Shown here: positions 35,905 through 44,545 of the stretch, piece by piece | How positions within the stretch are numbered: position 1 is the first letter of the stretch | Layout of the letters: each line of letters opens with the position of its first letter | Assembly (NCBI GenBank): GCA_963794415.1 | Contig: CAWCDI010000002.1 | Span: forward strand, 124,001 to 188,000 | Length of the DNA: 64,000 nt | Direction of reading: 5' to 3' | From: CAVPTL01 sp963794415 | GTDB taxonomy: Bacteria; Actinomycetota; Thermoleophilia; Gaiellales; JAICJC01 | The notes under the pieces: model-generated | The model's input: the letters and a program-made list of their open reading frames with translations, nothing else | Database searches by the model: none | Told to the model about the DNA's origin: nothing | Position numbers and translations under genes: made by a program

Positions 35905-36683
35905 TCGTGGCTTCGGGCGACCAGCTCGTCGTATGACGGGTCTCCCCAGAGCTCTGCGAACTCGTCGCTCACCACGTCGCCCAGGCGTACAGGGTCGAGC
36001 ACCACAATACAGTTACCCGAACGATTCACCAGTCCCTGATCGCGAAATGATGCAATCGTCCGGCCAACTACCTCGCGCACGCTGCCTATAGCATCGGCAA
36101 TGTCCTGTTGCGTTGCCGAGACGACAAGCTTTTCGCCTGCGGGTTCCGCCACATCCAGCAAGTGGCGGGCAACTCTTGCACCAACTGATGCAAAGACGTT
36201 GTGCACCATCCGCTCCTGAATAGCAAAGAGCGAGCGAGAGATCTCCGTTGACATCGCCCAGCTAAGCGCGGAGTTGCGCTTCGCGACGTAGCGAAACGTC
36301 TCCACCGAGAGGTGCAGCACGCGCCCCCGCGAGACCGCCTGCACGCCGGCCGGCGCAGAGTTGGCCACCACCGACGGCGTGCCCACCACGTCGCCTGCGC
36401 GCGCCAGCCGAAGCGTGACCCTCCGGCCCGCGCCCGACGTGCGATAGATCCGCACCACCCCGGAGATCACGAGGATCAGATGCGGCGGCCCGGGCCGGAA
36501 CAGCTCGCGCTGGATCTCCTCGCCCGGCCCCACCGCGGCCTCCCAGGACGACGCGAGGAGCTCGCTGCGATCCTCGCGGCTCGCCTCCGAGAGGAAGCTG
36601 CGAAACCACGCCTCCTGGATGTGCGCCGGAACGCCCGACGATGCCAGCGCCTCGCCGCTCCTCGGGGTGGGGCGCACGCTCAT
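35901..36683 (-). CDS. Crp/Fnr-family transcription regulator
   Basis: A 260-residue regulator with a cyclic-nucleotide-binding-like domain (about 30-150: VRIYRTSGAGRRVTLRLARAGDVVG) and a C-terminal winged helix (TQQDIADAIGSVREVVGRTIASF, about 195-217). The effector pocket lacks an obvious cAMP arginine-serine signature, so the ligand is uncertain. Its ATG overlaps the CoA-ligase stop by four bases. It probably controls the surrounding catabolic operons; the P450 promoter region is directly downstream of it. Codons near its C-terminus are less GC-rich than those of its neighbours. Confidence 0.85.
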   Translation of the reverse strand: MSVRPTPRSGEALASSGVPAHIQEAWFRSFLSEASREDRSELLASSWEAAVGPGEEIQRELFRPGPPHLILVISGVVRIYRTSGAGRRVTLRLARAGDVVGTPSVVANSAPAGVQAVSRGRVLHLSVETFRYVAKRNSALSWAMSTEISRSLFAIQERMVHNVFASVGARVARHLLDVAEPAGEKLVVSATQQDIADAIGSVREVVGRTIASFRDQGLVNRSGNCIVVLDPVRLGDVVSDEFAELWGDPSYDELVARSHE

Positions 36684-38329
36684 GCCACCGCCTCCGGGAA
36701 CACGAGCAGCTTGGACTGCACCTTGCCCACGTCGTCGCGCGGAAGCGCCTCGAGAAACTCGATCCGACGCGGGTACTTGTAGGGCGAGAGCTCCCGCTTC
36801 ACCAGGTTCTGGAGCTCCTTGCGCAACCCATCGTCCGCGCGCACGCCGGCGACCACCACGAACGCCGCGACGATCTCCTGGCGGATGGCATCCGGCGCCG
36901 ACACCACAGCGACCTCGCGCACCGCAGGATGCCGCGCCAGCACCTCCTCTACCTCCGCCGGCGCCACCTTGAAGCCCGCGGTCGAGATCATGTGATCGGT
37001 GCGGCCCAGATACGAGGCGCTGCCGTGCCGGTCGAAGCTGATGAGGTCGTCCGCCATCGTCCAGCCGTCGATCACGTCGCGCCGCTGGAGGTCGGGCCGG
37101 CGCCAGTAGGTGAGCCCCGAGGGGCCGCGCACGGCCATGCGCCCGGCCTCGCCGGACACCACCGGGCGCACCTCGCCCGACTCCAGATCCGAGGCGATCA
37201 CGAAGTAGCCGGGGGACGCGTGACCCAGCACCGCAGGCCCATCGGGGTCGCCCGCCTGCGGCACCAGCACCCACGTTGCAAACGACGTGCTGCCGTAGTT
37301 GTTGACCAGCCGTACGCCGCGCGCCGCCCACCATTCACGCACGGAGCTGGACGACGCCGACTGCCACATCGCAAACGCCCGGCGAAGCGACGCCGCCGAG
37401 CCCGCGCCGGGATCCGACTCGATCACGTCGCGCAGGCGCGCCCAGGTTGCGAGCACCGACGTGAAGGTGTGCACATCGTGCTGGTCGATCGCGCCGAGCA
37501 TCACCTCGGGGCGGCCGAACTGCTCGACCATGACGACCGTGGCGCCGTGCATCAGCGTGAAGATGGTGTGGTAGATGAATCCCAGCGCATGGCCGACCGG
37601 CGCCGCGGCCGCCCAGCGCTCGCCGGGCGCAACCCCCGTCGCCGCCCCCACGGCGTATCCGCCGTAGAGGAACCGGCGCTGCGTGTGGTAGCAGCCCTTC
37701 GGCCGGCCGGTGGATCCACCGGTGTGCCAGATGAGGCCCACCCCATCGGGATCTGGAGCGGCGTGATCGTCGGCGTCGGACGCACCCGCGAGCAGCGAGT
37801 CCCAGTCCAGGAACGGGTGCTGCGCCCCGTCCGCAAAGCCGATCACGTGCTGCACCGTGGTGCCCTCGATGCCGGTCGCGACCTCATCGGCCCACGCTCC
37901 GCGGACGTCGGCCACCAGCAGGTAGGCATCCACGTCGCTCAGGAAGAACGTGATCTCGGCCGCCCGGGCCTGGATCGGCACCGGCACCACAACGGCCCCG
38001 ATCCGCCACGAAGCCAGCGCGGTGATGATCGCCTCCGGCCGGTTGGCCGTGCGAAACGCCACCCGGTGGCCGGGCCGCACGCCGTGTGCGACCAGCACGT
38101 TTGCAAGCCGCCGGCTGAGCTCTGCGAGCTCGAGGTAGGTGAGCGAGGTGCCCGCCTCGTGGTGGATCACCGCGACGCTCGCGGGGTTCGACACGGCCCA
38201 TCGGTCAGCCAGCGCCTCGGCCAGCGGGAGCGTCGTGAAGGCAACCTCGTCGGGATACTCGGGCTGCAGCCCGGGCGCGACCAGATCGGCCGGCGCGATG
38301 GTGTCGAGGAGCGGGTAGATGTCCCTCAT
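36680..38329 (-). CDS. AMP-forming aryl/acyl-CoA ligase
   Basis: A 549-residue member of the adenylate-forming family. The phosphate loop is HTGGSTGRPKG (about 203-213), the A5 motif NNYGSTS and the A8 hinge GRTDHMISTAGFKVAP. The C-terminal lysine lies in GKVQSK. Overall it looks like benzoate- or 2-aminobenzoate-CoA ligases. It activates a carboxylic acid to a CoA thioester, the entry step for the beta-oxidation-like block that begins at 39775. Overlaps TetR upstream and Crp downstream by four bases each. Confidence 0.85.
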   Translation of the reverse strand: MRDIYPLLDTIAPADLVAPGLQPEYPDEVAFTTLPLAEALADRWAVSNPASVAVIHHEAGTSLTYLELAELSRRLANVLVAHGVRPGHRVAFRTANRPEAIITALASWRIGAVVVPVPIQARAAEITFFLSDVDAYLLVADVRGAWADEVATGIEGTTVQHVIGFADGAQHPFLDWDSLLAGASDADDHAAPDPDGVGLIWHTGGSTGRPKGCYHTQRRFLYGGYAVGAATGVAPGERWAAAAPVGHALGFIYHTIFTLMHGATVVMVEQFGRPEVMLGAIDQHDVHTFTSVLATWARLRDVIESDPGAGSAASLRRAFAMWQSASSSSVREWWAARGVRLVNNYGSTSFATWVLVPQAGDPDGPAVLGHASPGYFVIASDLESGEVRPVVSGEAGRMAVRGPSGLTYWRRPDLQRRDVIDGWTMADDLISFDRHGSASYLGRTDHMISTAGFKVAPAEVEEVLARHPAVREVAVVSAPDAIRQEIVAAFVVVAGVRADDGLRKELQNLVKRELSPYKYPRRIEFLEALPRDDVGKVQSKLLVFPEAVA

Positions 38330-38952
38330 GAGGGCGGCCTATCGTCCTGACTCAGGTGTAAAGACATGCTGTCGAGCGCCATGGCCACCGCCAGCTCTGC
38401 GACCTCCGGGGCGCGCAGCTTGCCCGCCGGTGAGTACCACGCGAGCATCGAGTTGAGCAGGCCCAGGCCCAGCAGCGCGATCAGCCGCGGCGACCCGGGA
38501 CGCACCAGCGACCGCGCCTGCCCGGCGGCGACGATCTCGCCGATCAGCTCGGCGTAGGCGTGCTCGCCGCGCGTGATGCTCCGCTTGCGCTTCCCCGAGA
38601 GCGTCTGATGCTCGGCGAAGTAGATGCGGAAGGCCTGGGCGTTCTCCAGCAGCAGCTCGGCGTGGGACTGGAAGATGAGCCGCAGCCGGTCGGGCGGCGG
38701 CGCGGCGGAGGCGGCGATCGGCCGGGCGCGGTCGAGCAGGTCGTCACCGAGGTGCCCGATCAGCCGCCAGAGGAGGTCTTCCTTGGAGTCGAAGTAGTAG
38801 TAGAAGAGCGGCCGCGTGATGCCGAGCCGCGCGGTGATCTCCTGCAGGCTGGTCTCGGTGTAGCCCACCTCGCTGAAGAGCGCGAGCGCCTGCTCCATCA
38901 GCTCTGCCTCGCGGCCCTTCGGGGCGAGCTCACCGACCGGGCTCTCGGTCAT
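38326..38952 (-). CDS. TetR-family repressor
   Basis: A 208-residue regulator with an N-terminal TetR helix-turn-helix (LQEITARLGITRPLFYYYFDSKEDLL, about 33-58, read in pieces) and a helical ligand-binding part. It is cotranscribed with the CoA ligase and hydrolase. The best operator candidate is the 16-bp palindrome at 39745-39760 between the divergent operons, so it probably represses both until a CoA thioester or substrate binds. The ligand is inferred from the context. Confidence 0.88.
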   Translation of the reverse strand: MTESPVGELAPKGREAELMEQALALFSEVGYTETSLQEITARLGITRPLFYYYFDSKEDLLWRLIGHLGDDLLDRARPIAASAAPPPDRLRLIFQSHAELLLENAQAFRIYFAEHQTLSGKRKRSITRGEHAYAELIGEIVAAGQARSLVRPGSPRLIALLGLGLLNSMLAWYSPAGKLRAPEVAELAVAMALDSMSLHLSQDDRPPS

Positions 38953-39728
38953 GGGGCCTCCGCCAGGATCTCGGCGAGCCGGGCACGGCCGTCAACCGGC
39001 ACCAGATGGCCGCTTCCCGCCACGATCTCGACCCGTGCGCCGGCGATCAGGGCCGCGCAGTCGTGCGAGATCGACGGGGGCACCACGTCGTCCAGCTCAC
39101 CGTGGACGAAGACCGAGCTGGTGGTGACCTGCGGCGCCACGGCCGCCGGCTCGAACCGGCCCAGCACCCCCACAGTCTCGAGCGCGACCGGCAGCCGGGT
39201 GGCGCCGAACATCGCGGCGAGCCACGCGAGGGTGGCGGCCGACTGGTCGGTCTTGCAGATGGCTCCGGCCGAGAGCCGCGCGAACTCGGGCCAGTCGCGG
39301 CGCATCGCCTTCGGCATGCGCTCGTACGGCGCGGTGGCGGCGCTCGGCACGCCGATGAGGACGAGCTTCGCGAGCGGCGCGGGGCTTCGCGCCGACATCA
39401 CCATGGCCACGGCCGCGCCGAACGCGAACCCCACCACGGTCACCTCACCGACCTCGAGCTCTGCCAGCAGATCGCTCACGTCGTCCGCGTGGCGCTCCAG
39501 ATCGTAGGGTCCCGAGAGCCGGGCAGACTCGCCGAATCCGGCCATGTCAGGGGCGATCACGCGATGGTCTGCGGCCAGCGCCTCCTCCTGGACATCCCAG
39601 AGCCGGCGGTTGAGGCACCACCCGTGCAGCAGCACCACGACCGGCCCCGAGCCGCGGTCGGAGTACACCAGGCCACGCCGGCTGAGGCGTATGTCAGATC
39701 CGACTTCGGCGTCGCGAACAGTTGACAT
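38949..39728 (-). CDS. Alpha/beta-hydrolase-fold protein lacking the serine nucleophile
   Basis: A 259-residue alpha/beta hydrolase. HGWCLNRRLW is the oxyanion-hole loop, HGELDDVVP holds the acidic residue and GSGHLVPVDG the histidine. The nucleophile elbow, normally GxSxG, reads GFAFG with Ala102, encoded by GCG. A triad enzyme would therefore be dead, unless this protein uses another mechanism or a base has been misread. I placed the start at ATG 39728; a -10 element ends only seven bases upstream, so the mRNA may be leaderless. It heads the four-gene minus-strand operon. Confidence 0.75.
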   Translation of the reverse strand: MSTVRDAEVGSDIRLSRRGLVYSDRGSGPVVVLLHGWCLNRRLWDVQEEALAADHRVIAPDMAGFGESARLSGPYDLERHADDVSDLLAELEVGEVTVVGFAFGAAVAMVMSARSPAPLAKLVLIGVPSAATAPYERMPKAMRRDWPEFARLSAGAICKTDQSAATLAWLAAMFGATRLPVALETVGVLGRFEPAAVAPQVTTSSVFVHGELDDVVPPSISHDCAALIAGARVEIVAGSGHLVPVDGRARLAEILAEAP

Positions 39729-39735
39729 CTCGCCT

Positions 39736-39764
39736 AGGATAGGTTTTACACTGGTGTAAATCAA
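39736..39764 (-). promoter_or_regulatory. Promoter of hydrolase/TetR/ligase/Crp operon, probably leaderless
   Basis: On the minus strand TTGATT (39764-39759) and TATCCT (39741-39736) are 17 bases apart. Only seven bases separate the -10 element from the ATG at 39728, so transcription would begin at or next to the A of the start codon. The spacer contains the operator palindrome. Confidence 0.5.
39745..39760. promoter_or_regulatory. TetR-type operator between divergent operons
   Basis: TTTACAC-TG-GTGTAAA is a 7-bp perfect inverted repeat in the 46-base gap between the divergent starts at 39728 and 39775. It sits between the -35 and -10 of the minus-strand promoter, and TGGTGTAAA may serve as an extended -10 for the plus strand. 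This is the typical place and size for a TetR-family site, and a TetR gene is in the operon. Confidence 0.65.
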
Positions 39765-39774
39765 GTCCCGCCTG

Positions 39775-41349
39775 ATGGAAACCGAAACCTCCCTCACACC
39801 ACCCGTCGACGATGGCGCGCTTCGCAGCAGCGAGCTCTGGGACGTCGCGATCTGCGGATTCGGGCCGGTGGGCGCGGCGCTTGCGGCACTGCTCGGCCGG
39901 CGCGGGATCCGCGTGATCGTGTTCGACCAGGCCGCCGACGTCTTCGCCCTCCCGCGCGCCGCGCACCTCGATCACACCGCGCTTCGGCTGCTGCAGGAGC
40001 TGGGGTGCATGGACGACCTGCTCGCCGGGATGCTGGCCAACAACGGGCTCGACTTCATGACCGCCGACGGCCGCCTGCTGATGCGCGTGCCCGGCGGCCA
40101 GTCGAGCATCTCCGGCCTGCCCGCCTCGATGTACTTCCACCAGCCGGGGTTCGACCGCCGCCTCTGCGGCGTCGCCGCCGCCCAGCCGACCGTCACCGCC
40201 CGGCGCAACTCGCGCGCGATCGCCTTCGAGCAGCTGGACGACCGCGTGGTCATCACCACGGAGGGCCCCGGGGGCGAGACGGAGCGAATCGAGGCCTCCT
40301 ACCTGGTCGGCGCCGACGGCTCGTGGAGCCCGGTGCGCGAGTGGGCCGGGATGCGCCTTGACGACCTGCGGTTCGAGGAGCGCTGGCTGGTGTGCGACCT
40401 CACGCTCGAGGGCGACATCCCCGACCTGCCCGACCGCGCCATCACCATCTGCGACCCGGCCCGCCCGCTCTACTCGATCCCCATGCCGGCGCCGCGCTAC
40501 CGGTTCGAGTTCATGCTGATGCCCGGCGAGGACGCCGCCGAGATGGAGCGCCCCGAGCGGGTGCTCGAGCTGGTCGGAGCCCACCTGCCCCGCGAGGTCG
40601 TGCGTATCGAGCGAAGCGCGACCTACACGTTCCACGGGCTGGTCGCCGAGCAGTGGCGCGCGGGCCGCGTGCTGATCGCGGGCGACGCCGCCCACCAGAT
40701 GCCGCCGTTCCTCGGCCAGGGCATGTGCTCGGGGCTGCGCGATGCCGCGAACCTGGCATGGAAGCTCGAGCACGTGATCCGCGGCGCATCGCCTGATCTC
40801 CTGGACACCTACGAGACCGAGCGGAGCCCGCATGTGCGCCGCGTGGTAGAGGCAGCCGTCGAGTTCGGCCGCGTGATCTGCACCACCGACCCCGCAGTGG
40901 CCGAGGCCCGCAACGAGGCGCTCCTCGGCGACCCGCGCGCCGCCGAGGAGCGCGCCGCCTTCCGCCTGCCCCCGCTCACACAGGGCGAGATGGTGCTCGC
41001 CGGCGGCGGCGACCTCTTCATCCAGCCGCACACCGAGCCGGGAGACCTGCGCCTGGACGACATCCAGGGGTCGCGGTTCCTTGTCATCGCCGAGCCGCGG
41101 GAGGAGTGGGCCGAGGCGCTCGGCTGGTGGCGCGAGGTGGCAGGCGCGCTGGTGGCCGCACCCGGCATGCTGCCTGATCCCGCCGGCGCGGTTGCCCGCT
41201 TCATGGCCTCGCGCAAGGCGGAGTTCATGATCGTGCGGCCCGACCGCTACGTGCTCGCCTCGGGCAGCGACCTGACGGCACCCACCTGGGCCGCCGCCCG
41301 CCTGCTCACACCGGAAGGAGTTGCCAGTGACGCTCGACGTTCGCCGTGA
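39775..41349 (+). CDS. MhpA-like FAD-dependent aromatic monooxygenase
   Basis: A 524-residue class A flavin monooxygenase. GFGPVGAALAALLGRRG is the FAD loop (about 28-44), YLVGADGSWSPVRE the DG motif, and GDAAHQMPPFLGQGMCSG (about 303-320) the second FAD motif in the form seen in MhpA-type 3-(3-hydroxyphenyl)propionate hydroxylases. It should hydroxylate a phenolic ring with NAD(P)H and oxygen. It is the first gene of the 10-gene plus-strand operon under the palindrome at 39745. Confidence 0.82.
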   Translation: METETSLTPPVDDGALRSSELWDVAICGFGPVGAALAALLGRRGIRVIVFDQAADVFALPRAAHLDHTALRLLQELGCMDDLLAGMLANNGLDFMTADGRLLMRVPGGQSSISGLPASMYFHQPGFDRRLCGVAAAQPTVTARRNSRAIAFEQLDDRVVITTEGPGGETERIEASYLVGADGSWSPVREWAGMRLDDLRFEERWLVCDLTLEGDIPDLPDRAITICDPARPLYSIPMPAPRYRFEFMLMPGEDAAEMERPERVLELVGAHLPREVVRIERSATYTFHGLVAEQWRAGRVLIAGDAAHQMPPFLGQGMCSGLRDAANLAWKLEHVIRGASPDLLDTYETERSPHVRRVVEAAVEFGRVICTTDPAVAEARNEALLGDPRAAEERAAFRLPPLTQGEMVLAGGGDLFIQPHTEPGDLRLDDIQGSRFLVIAEPREEWAEALGWWREVAGALVAAPGMLPDPAGAVARFMASRKAEFMIVRPDRYVLASGSDLTAPTWAAARLLTPEGVASDARRSP

Positions 41350-42115
41350 GGATGGATATGAGGTGTGGTCGATGGCGTTTGCGCCGGTCAACGCGATCGG
41401 GCCGGAGTTCCTGGACGCGCTCGAGGCCGAGCTCGACCGGGCGGTGGCCGATCAGGCAATCGCCGGCGTGGTGCTCACCAGCGGCCTGCGCGTGTTCAAC
41501 GCCGGCGCCGACGCCGCCTGGATCGGATCGGTGGTGAAGGAGCGCGGCCCCGAGGGGCTGCTCGCGGAGTTCGAGGAGAACATGAACCGCCTGCGATCGC
41601 TCTGCGTGCGTATCCGCCAGAGCGACCTGCTGGTGGTCGCGGCCCTGAACGGCCACACGCTGGCCGGCGGCCTGGAGCTCGCGGCCGCCTGCGACCTGCG
41701 ATTCTCGTCCAGCGCCGAGAAGATCAAGATCGGCGTCTCCGAGATGAAGCTCTTCGGCGTGCTCCCCAGCGGCGGCGGCGGGACGCAGTTCCTCAGCCGG
41801 CTGATGGGCCCCGCCCGGGCGTTCGAGTTCATCCTGGAGTCCGAGCCGTGTAACCCGGCGCGCGCGCTCGAGCTGGGCCTGGTCGAGCGCGTGTATCCCG
41901 CCGATGAGCTGCTGCCCCAGACCGAGGCGTTCGTCGCGCGGGTCGCCGGGCGCGCCGGGCGGATCGGCATCAACGCGGCCAAGCGCGCCATCCTTGACGC
42001 CTCCGATCTCTCGCTGCCCGATGCCCTCGCGCTGGATCGCGCCGTCCACTGGGACACGATGCGCCGCGGCGGGTTCCTGCCGGGCATCCGCTCGTTCGTG
42101 GAGCAGTTCGGCTGA
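41327..42115 (+). CDS. Enoyl-CoA hydratase/isomerase (crotonase) 1
   Basis: A 262-residue crotonase. The oxyanion-hole segments are NAGADAAW and GHTLAGGLELAAACDLRF; a glutamate follows in GVSEMKLFG before SGGGGTQFL. It adds water to, or isomerises, an unsaturated acyl-CoA. I took the GTG at 41327 with GGAAGGAG seven bases upstream; TTG at 41321 is too close to it. The gene overlaps the monooxygenase by 23 bases and shares the last/first base with the thiolase gene. Confidence 0.85.
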   Translation: MTLDVRREDGYEVWSMAFAPVNAIGPEFLDALEAELDRAVADQAIAGVVLTSGLRVFNAGADAAWIGSVVKERGPEGLLAEFEENMNRLRSLCVRIRQSDLLVVAALNGHTLAGGLELAAACDLRFSSSAEKIKIGVSEMKLFGVLPSGGGGTQFLSRLMGPARAFEFILESEPCNPARALELGLVERVYPADELLPQTEAFVARVAGRAGRIGINAAKRAILDASDLSLPDALALDRAVHWDTMRRGGFLPGIRSFVEQFG

Positions 42116-43305
42116 TGCGCGGAGTCGCCGTCGCAGGGGCCGGGGTCACGCCGTTCGGCAAGTTCGAGTGGGCTGAGCTGCGCGCGCTGGCCACCGGCGC
42201 GATCGAGTCTGCGCTGGCCGACGCGGGGCTGGATCGCGCGGCCATCGACATGGCGTTCGTCGCGAGCACCGTGAACGCGCTCACCACCGGCCAGGTCGCC
42301 GTGGTCGGCCAGGTGGTGCTGAGCGAGGCAGGCATCGCGGGGATCCCGGTGCACAACGTCGAGAACGCCTGCGCGGGATCAAGCACCGCGGTCAACCTCG
42401 CGACGCACGCAGTGCGCGCCGGGGCGGCTGAGGCGGTGCTGGTGGTGGGCATCGAGAAGATGACCGCGCCCGACCGCGAGACCATCTTCCTGGCCCTGAA
42501 CGGCGCCGCGGACGCCGAGTGGGTGCGAAGCACGGGCACCGACCCCGCGGCCGAGAGCGTGTTCGTCAAGGAGGTCTACCAGGATCGGCTGCAGGACTAC
42601 GCGGGCCGCCATGGGCCGATCGACCCTCAAGCGCTCGCCCAGATCGCGGTGAAGAACCGGCGCCACGCGGGGTTCAACCCCAATGCGCAGTACCGCGAGC
42701 CGCTCACGGCCGAGAAGGTGCTCGGCGCACGCGTGGTGGTTGCGCCGATCACCACCCTCATGTGCAGCCCCATCGCCGACGGCGCCGCCGCCGTGATCGT
42801 CTGCTCCGAGCGCGTCGCGGCCGCGAGCCGCCGGCCGGTGTGGATCAGGGCATCGGCCACGTCGATGGGCTCAGCGCCGCCGCGATCGGAGTCCACCATC
42901 GCCCGCCTCGCGCGCACCGCCTACGCCGAGGCCGGCATCACCGGCGCCGATGTCTCGGTGGCCGAGGTGCACGACGCGACGGCGTTCGGCGAGCTGCTGG
43001 CAACCGAGGAGCTGGGCATCTGCCCCGCCGGCAAGGGAGCGGCGTTTGCCCTCGCAGGAGAGTCGGCTCTGGGCGGCAGCGTGCCGGTCAACACCGGCGG
43101 CGGCCTCGAGTCGCGAGGCCATCCGCTGGCCGCAACCGGCGCCGCCCAGATCGCAGAGCTCACCACCCAGCTGCGCGGCGAGGCCGGCGAGCGCCAGGTG
43201 CCCGGTGCGCGGATCGGCGTGGCCGAGACGGCCGGCGGATTCGTCGGCGGCGACTCGGCCGCCGTCGCGGTCACCGTGCTCGGCAGCGAGCAGGCGGACG
43301 CCTGA
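42115..43305 (+). CDS. Thiolase (SCP2-like acyl-CoA acyltransferase)
   Basis: A 396-residue thiolase. The nucleophilic cysteine lies in ENACAGSS (about residue 85), the histidine in VAEVHDATAFGE, and ESRGHPLAATGAAQ is the second catalytic block; the usual C-terminal CGG cysteine is replaced by GGFVGGD, as in SCP2-like thiolases. It cleaves a 3-ketoacyl-CoA or performs a related carbon-carbon bond reaction. It starts on the last base of the crotonase stop and shares one base with the thioesterase gene. Confidence 0.87.
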   Translation: MRGVAVAGAGVTPFGKFEWAELRALATGAIESALADAGLDRAAIDMAFVASTVNALTTGQVAVVGQVVLSEAGIAGIPVHNVENACAGSSTAVNLATHAVRAGAAEAVLVVGIEKMTAPDRETIFLALNGAADAEWVRSTGTDPAAESVFVKEVYQDRLQDYAGRHGPIDPQALAQIAVKNRRHAGFNPNAQYREPLTAEKVLGARVVVAPITTLMCSPIADGAAAVIVCSERVAAASRRPVWIRASATSMGSAPPRSESTIARLARTAYAEAGITGADVSVAEVHDATAFGELLATEELGICPAGKGAAFALAGESALGGSVPVNTGGGLESRGHPLAATGAAQIAELTTQLRGEAGERQVPGARIGVAETAGGFVGGDSAAVAVTVLGSEQADA

Positions 43306-43703
43306 TGGCAACGATCGCCCGGGTCAGGCGGCGCGTGATCATGTCCGACGTCGACGCGGTGCAGGTGCACTTCGCCGCCCACTACCGCTGGTTCGACGCA
43401 GCCTTCCACGAGCTGATGGCAGAGCTCGGCCACCCGCTCGCCGGGGTGATCGCCGCGGGCCACGGCACGCCCGTGGTCGACTCGCACTGCTCCTACCTCG
43501 CCCCCGTGACCATCGACCAGGCCATCGAGATCACCGCGCAGGTCAGGCGGGTCGGCGCGACCAGCTTCGGCGTGGGCTATGAGATCCGCCGCGGCGAGAC
43601 CATGATCGCGAACGGCGAGACCACGCACGTGTGGGTGCAGCTGAACGACGGTAACGCGACCTCCATGAAGGCCCCCGACTGGCTGCGAAAGGAGGTCGCA
43701 TGA
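43305..43703 (+). CDS. Hotdog-fold acyl-CoA thioesterase (4HBT family)
   Basis: A 132-residue hotdog protein. SDVDAVQVHFAAHYRWFD matches the 4-hydroxybenzoyl-CoA thioesterase motif in which the first aspartate activates water (commonly DxDxxGHVN-like). It hydrolyses a CoA thioester, perhaps to release a dead-end intermediate or to recycle CoA. Its ATG uses the last A of the thiolase stop and its stop overlaps the dehydrogenase ATG by four bases. Confidence 0.83.
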   Translation: MATIARVRRRVIMSDVDAVQVHFAAHYRWFDAAFHELMAELGHPLAGVIAAGHGTPVVDSHCSYLAPVTIDQAIEITAQVRRVGATSFGVGYEIRRGETMIANGETTHVWVQLNDGNATSMKAPDWLRKEVA

Positions 43704-44545
43704 GCGATACCGCAGCCGTGATCGGCAGCGGCACCATGGGCGTCGGGATCGCGTCGGTGCTCGCACGGGCAGGGTTCGAGGTGCGCCTGGTGGACGCCGA
43801 TCTGCAGCTTGCGCGGGCCGGCGCCGAGCGCGCCCGCACGTCGCTTGAAAACGGCGTGATGCGCGGCAAGATCGACGCAGCCGAGGCCGCCGCGGCCATC
43901 CGCCGTATCACTCCCACCGCGGGCATCGCGAGCATCTCCGGCCCGGTGCAGCTGGTGATCGAGGCCGTGCCCGAGCTCGCCGAGCTGAAGGAGCAGGTGC
44001 TGAGCGAGGCCGAGAATCTCGGCCCCGACCTGCTTGCCACCAACACGAGCGCGCTCTCCATCGGCTCGCTCGCCGACAGCCTGCTCCGCCCCGAGCGGTT
44101 CCTCGGCCTGCATTTCTTCAACCCCGTGCCGGCGATGCCGCTGGTCGAGATCGTGGTGGCCGAGTCAACGGGCAGAGACGCCCTCGGGGCGGCCGAGCAG
44201 CTGGTGGCGCGCATCGGCAAGACCGCCATCGTGGTGCGCGACGTGCCGGGCTTTGCGACCAGCCGCCTGGGCGTGATGCTCGGCCTCGAGGCCATCCGCA
44301 TGCTCGAGCAGCAGGTCGCAAGCGCCGAGGACATCGACAGGGCCATGACGCTCGGCTACCGCCATCCGGTGGGGCCGCTCCGGCTGACCGACATCGTCGG
44401 GCTGGACGTGCGGCTGAACATCGCCCGGAACCTCGCGGAGGTCTACGGCGCGCGATTCGATCCCCCGCCCCTCCTCGAGCAGATGGTGGCCGCCGGGAAG
44501 CTCGGCCAGAAGAGCGGCGAGGGGTTCTACCGGTGGGACGCATGA
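43700..44545 (+). CDS. 3-hydroxyacyl-CoA dehydrogenase
   Basis: A 281-residue enzyme of the 3-hydroxyacyl-CoA/3-hydroxybutyryl-CoA dehydrogenase family. VIGSGTMGVGIASVLARAG is the NAD loop, GLHFFNPVPAMPLVEIV holds the catalytic histidine, and the C-terminal domain has GPLRLTDIVGLDV. It oxidises a 3-hydroxyacyl-CoA to the keto form for the thiolase two genes upstream. The length is that of a stand-alone enzyme, without a crotonase fusion. Confidence 0.9.
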   Translation: MSDTAAVIGSGTMGVGIASVLARAGFEVRLVDADLQLARAGAERARTSLENGVMRGKIDAAEAAAAIRRITPTAGIASISGPVQLVIEAVPELAELKEQVLSEAENLGPDLLATNTSALSIGSLADSLLRPERFLGLHFFNPVPAMPLVEIVVAESTGRDALGAAEQLVARIGKTAIVVRDVPGFATSRLGVMLGLEAIRMLEQQVASAEDIDRAMTLGYRHPVGPLRLTDIVGLDVRLNIARNLAEVYGARFDPPPLLEQMVAAGKLGQKSGEGFYRWDA

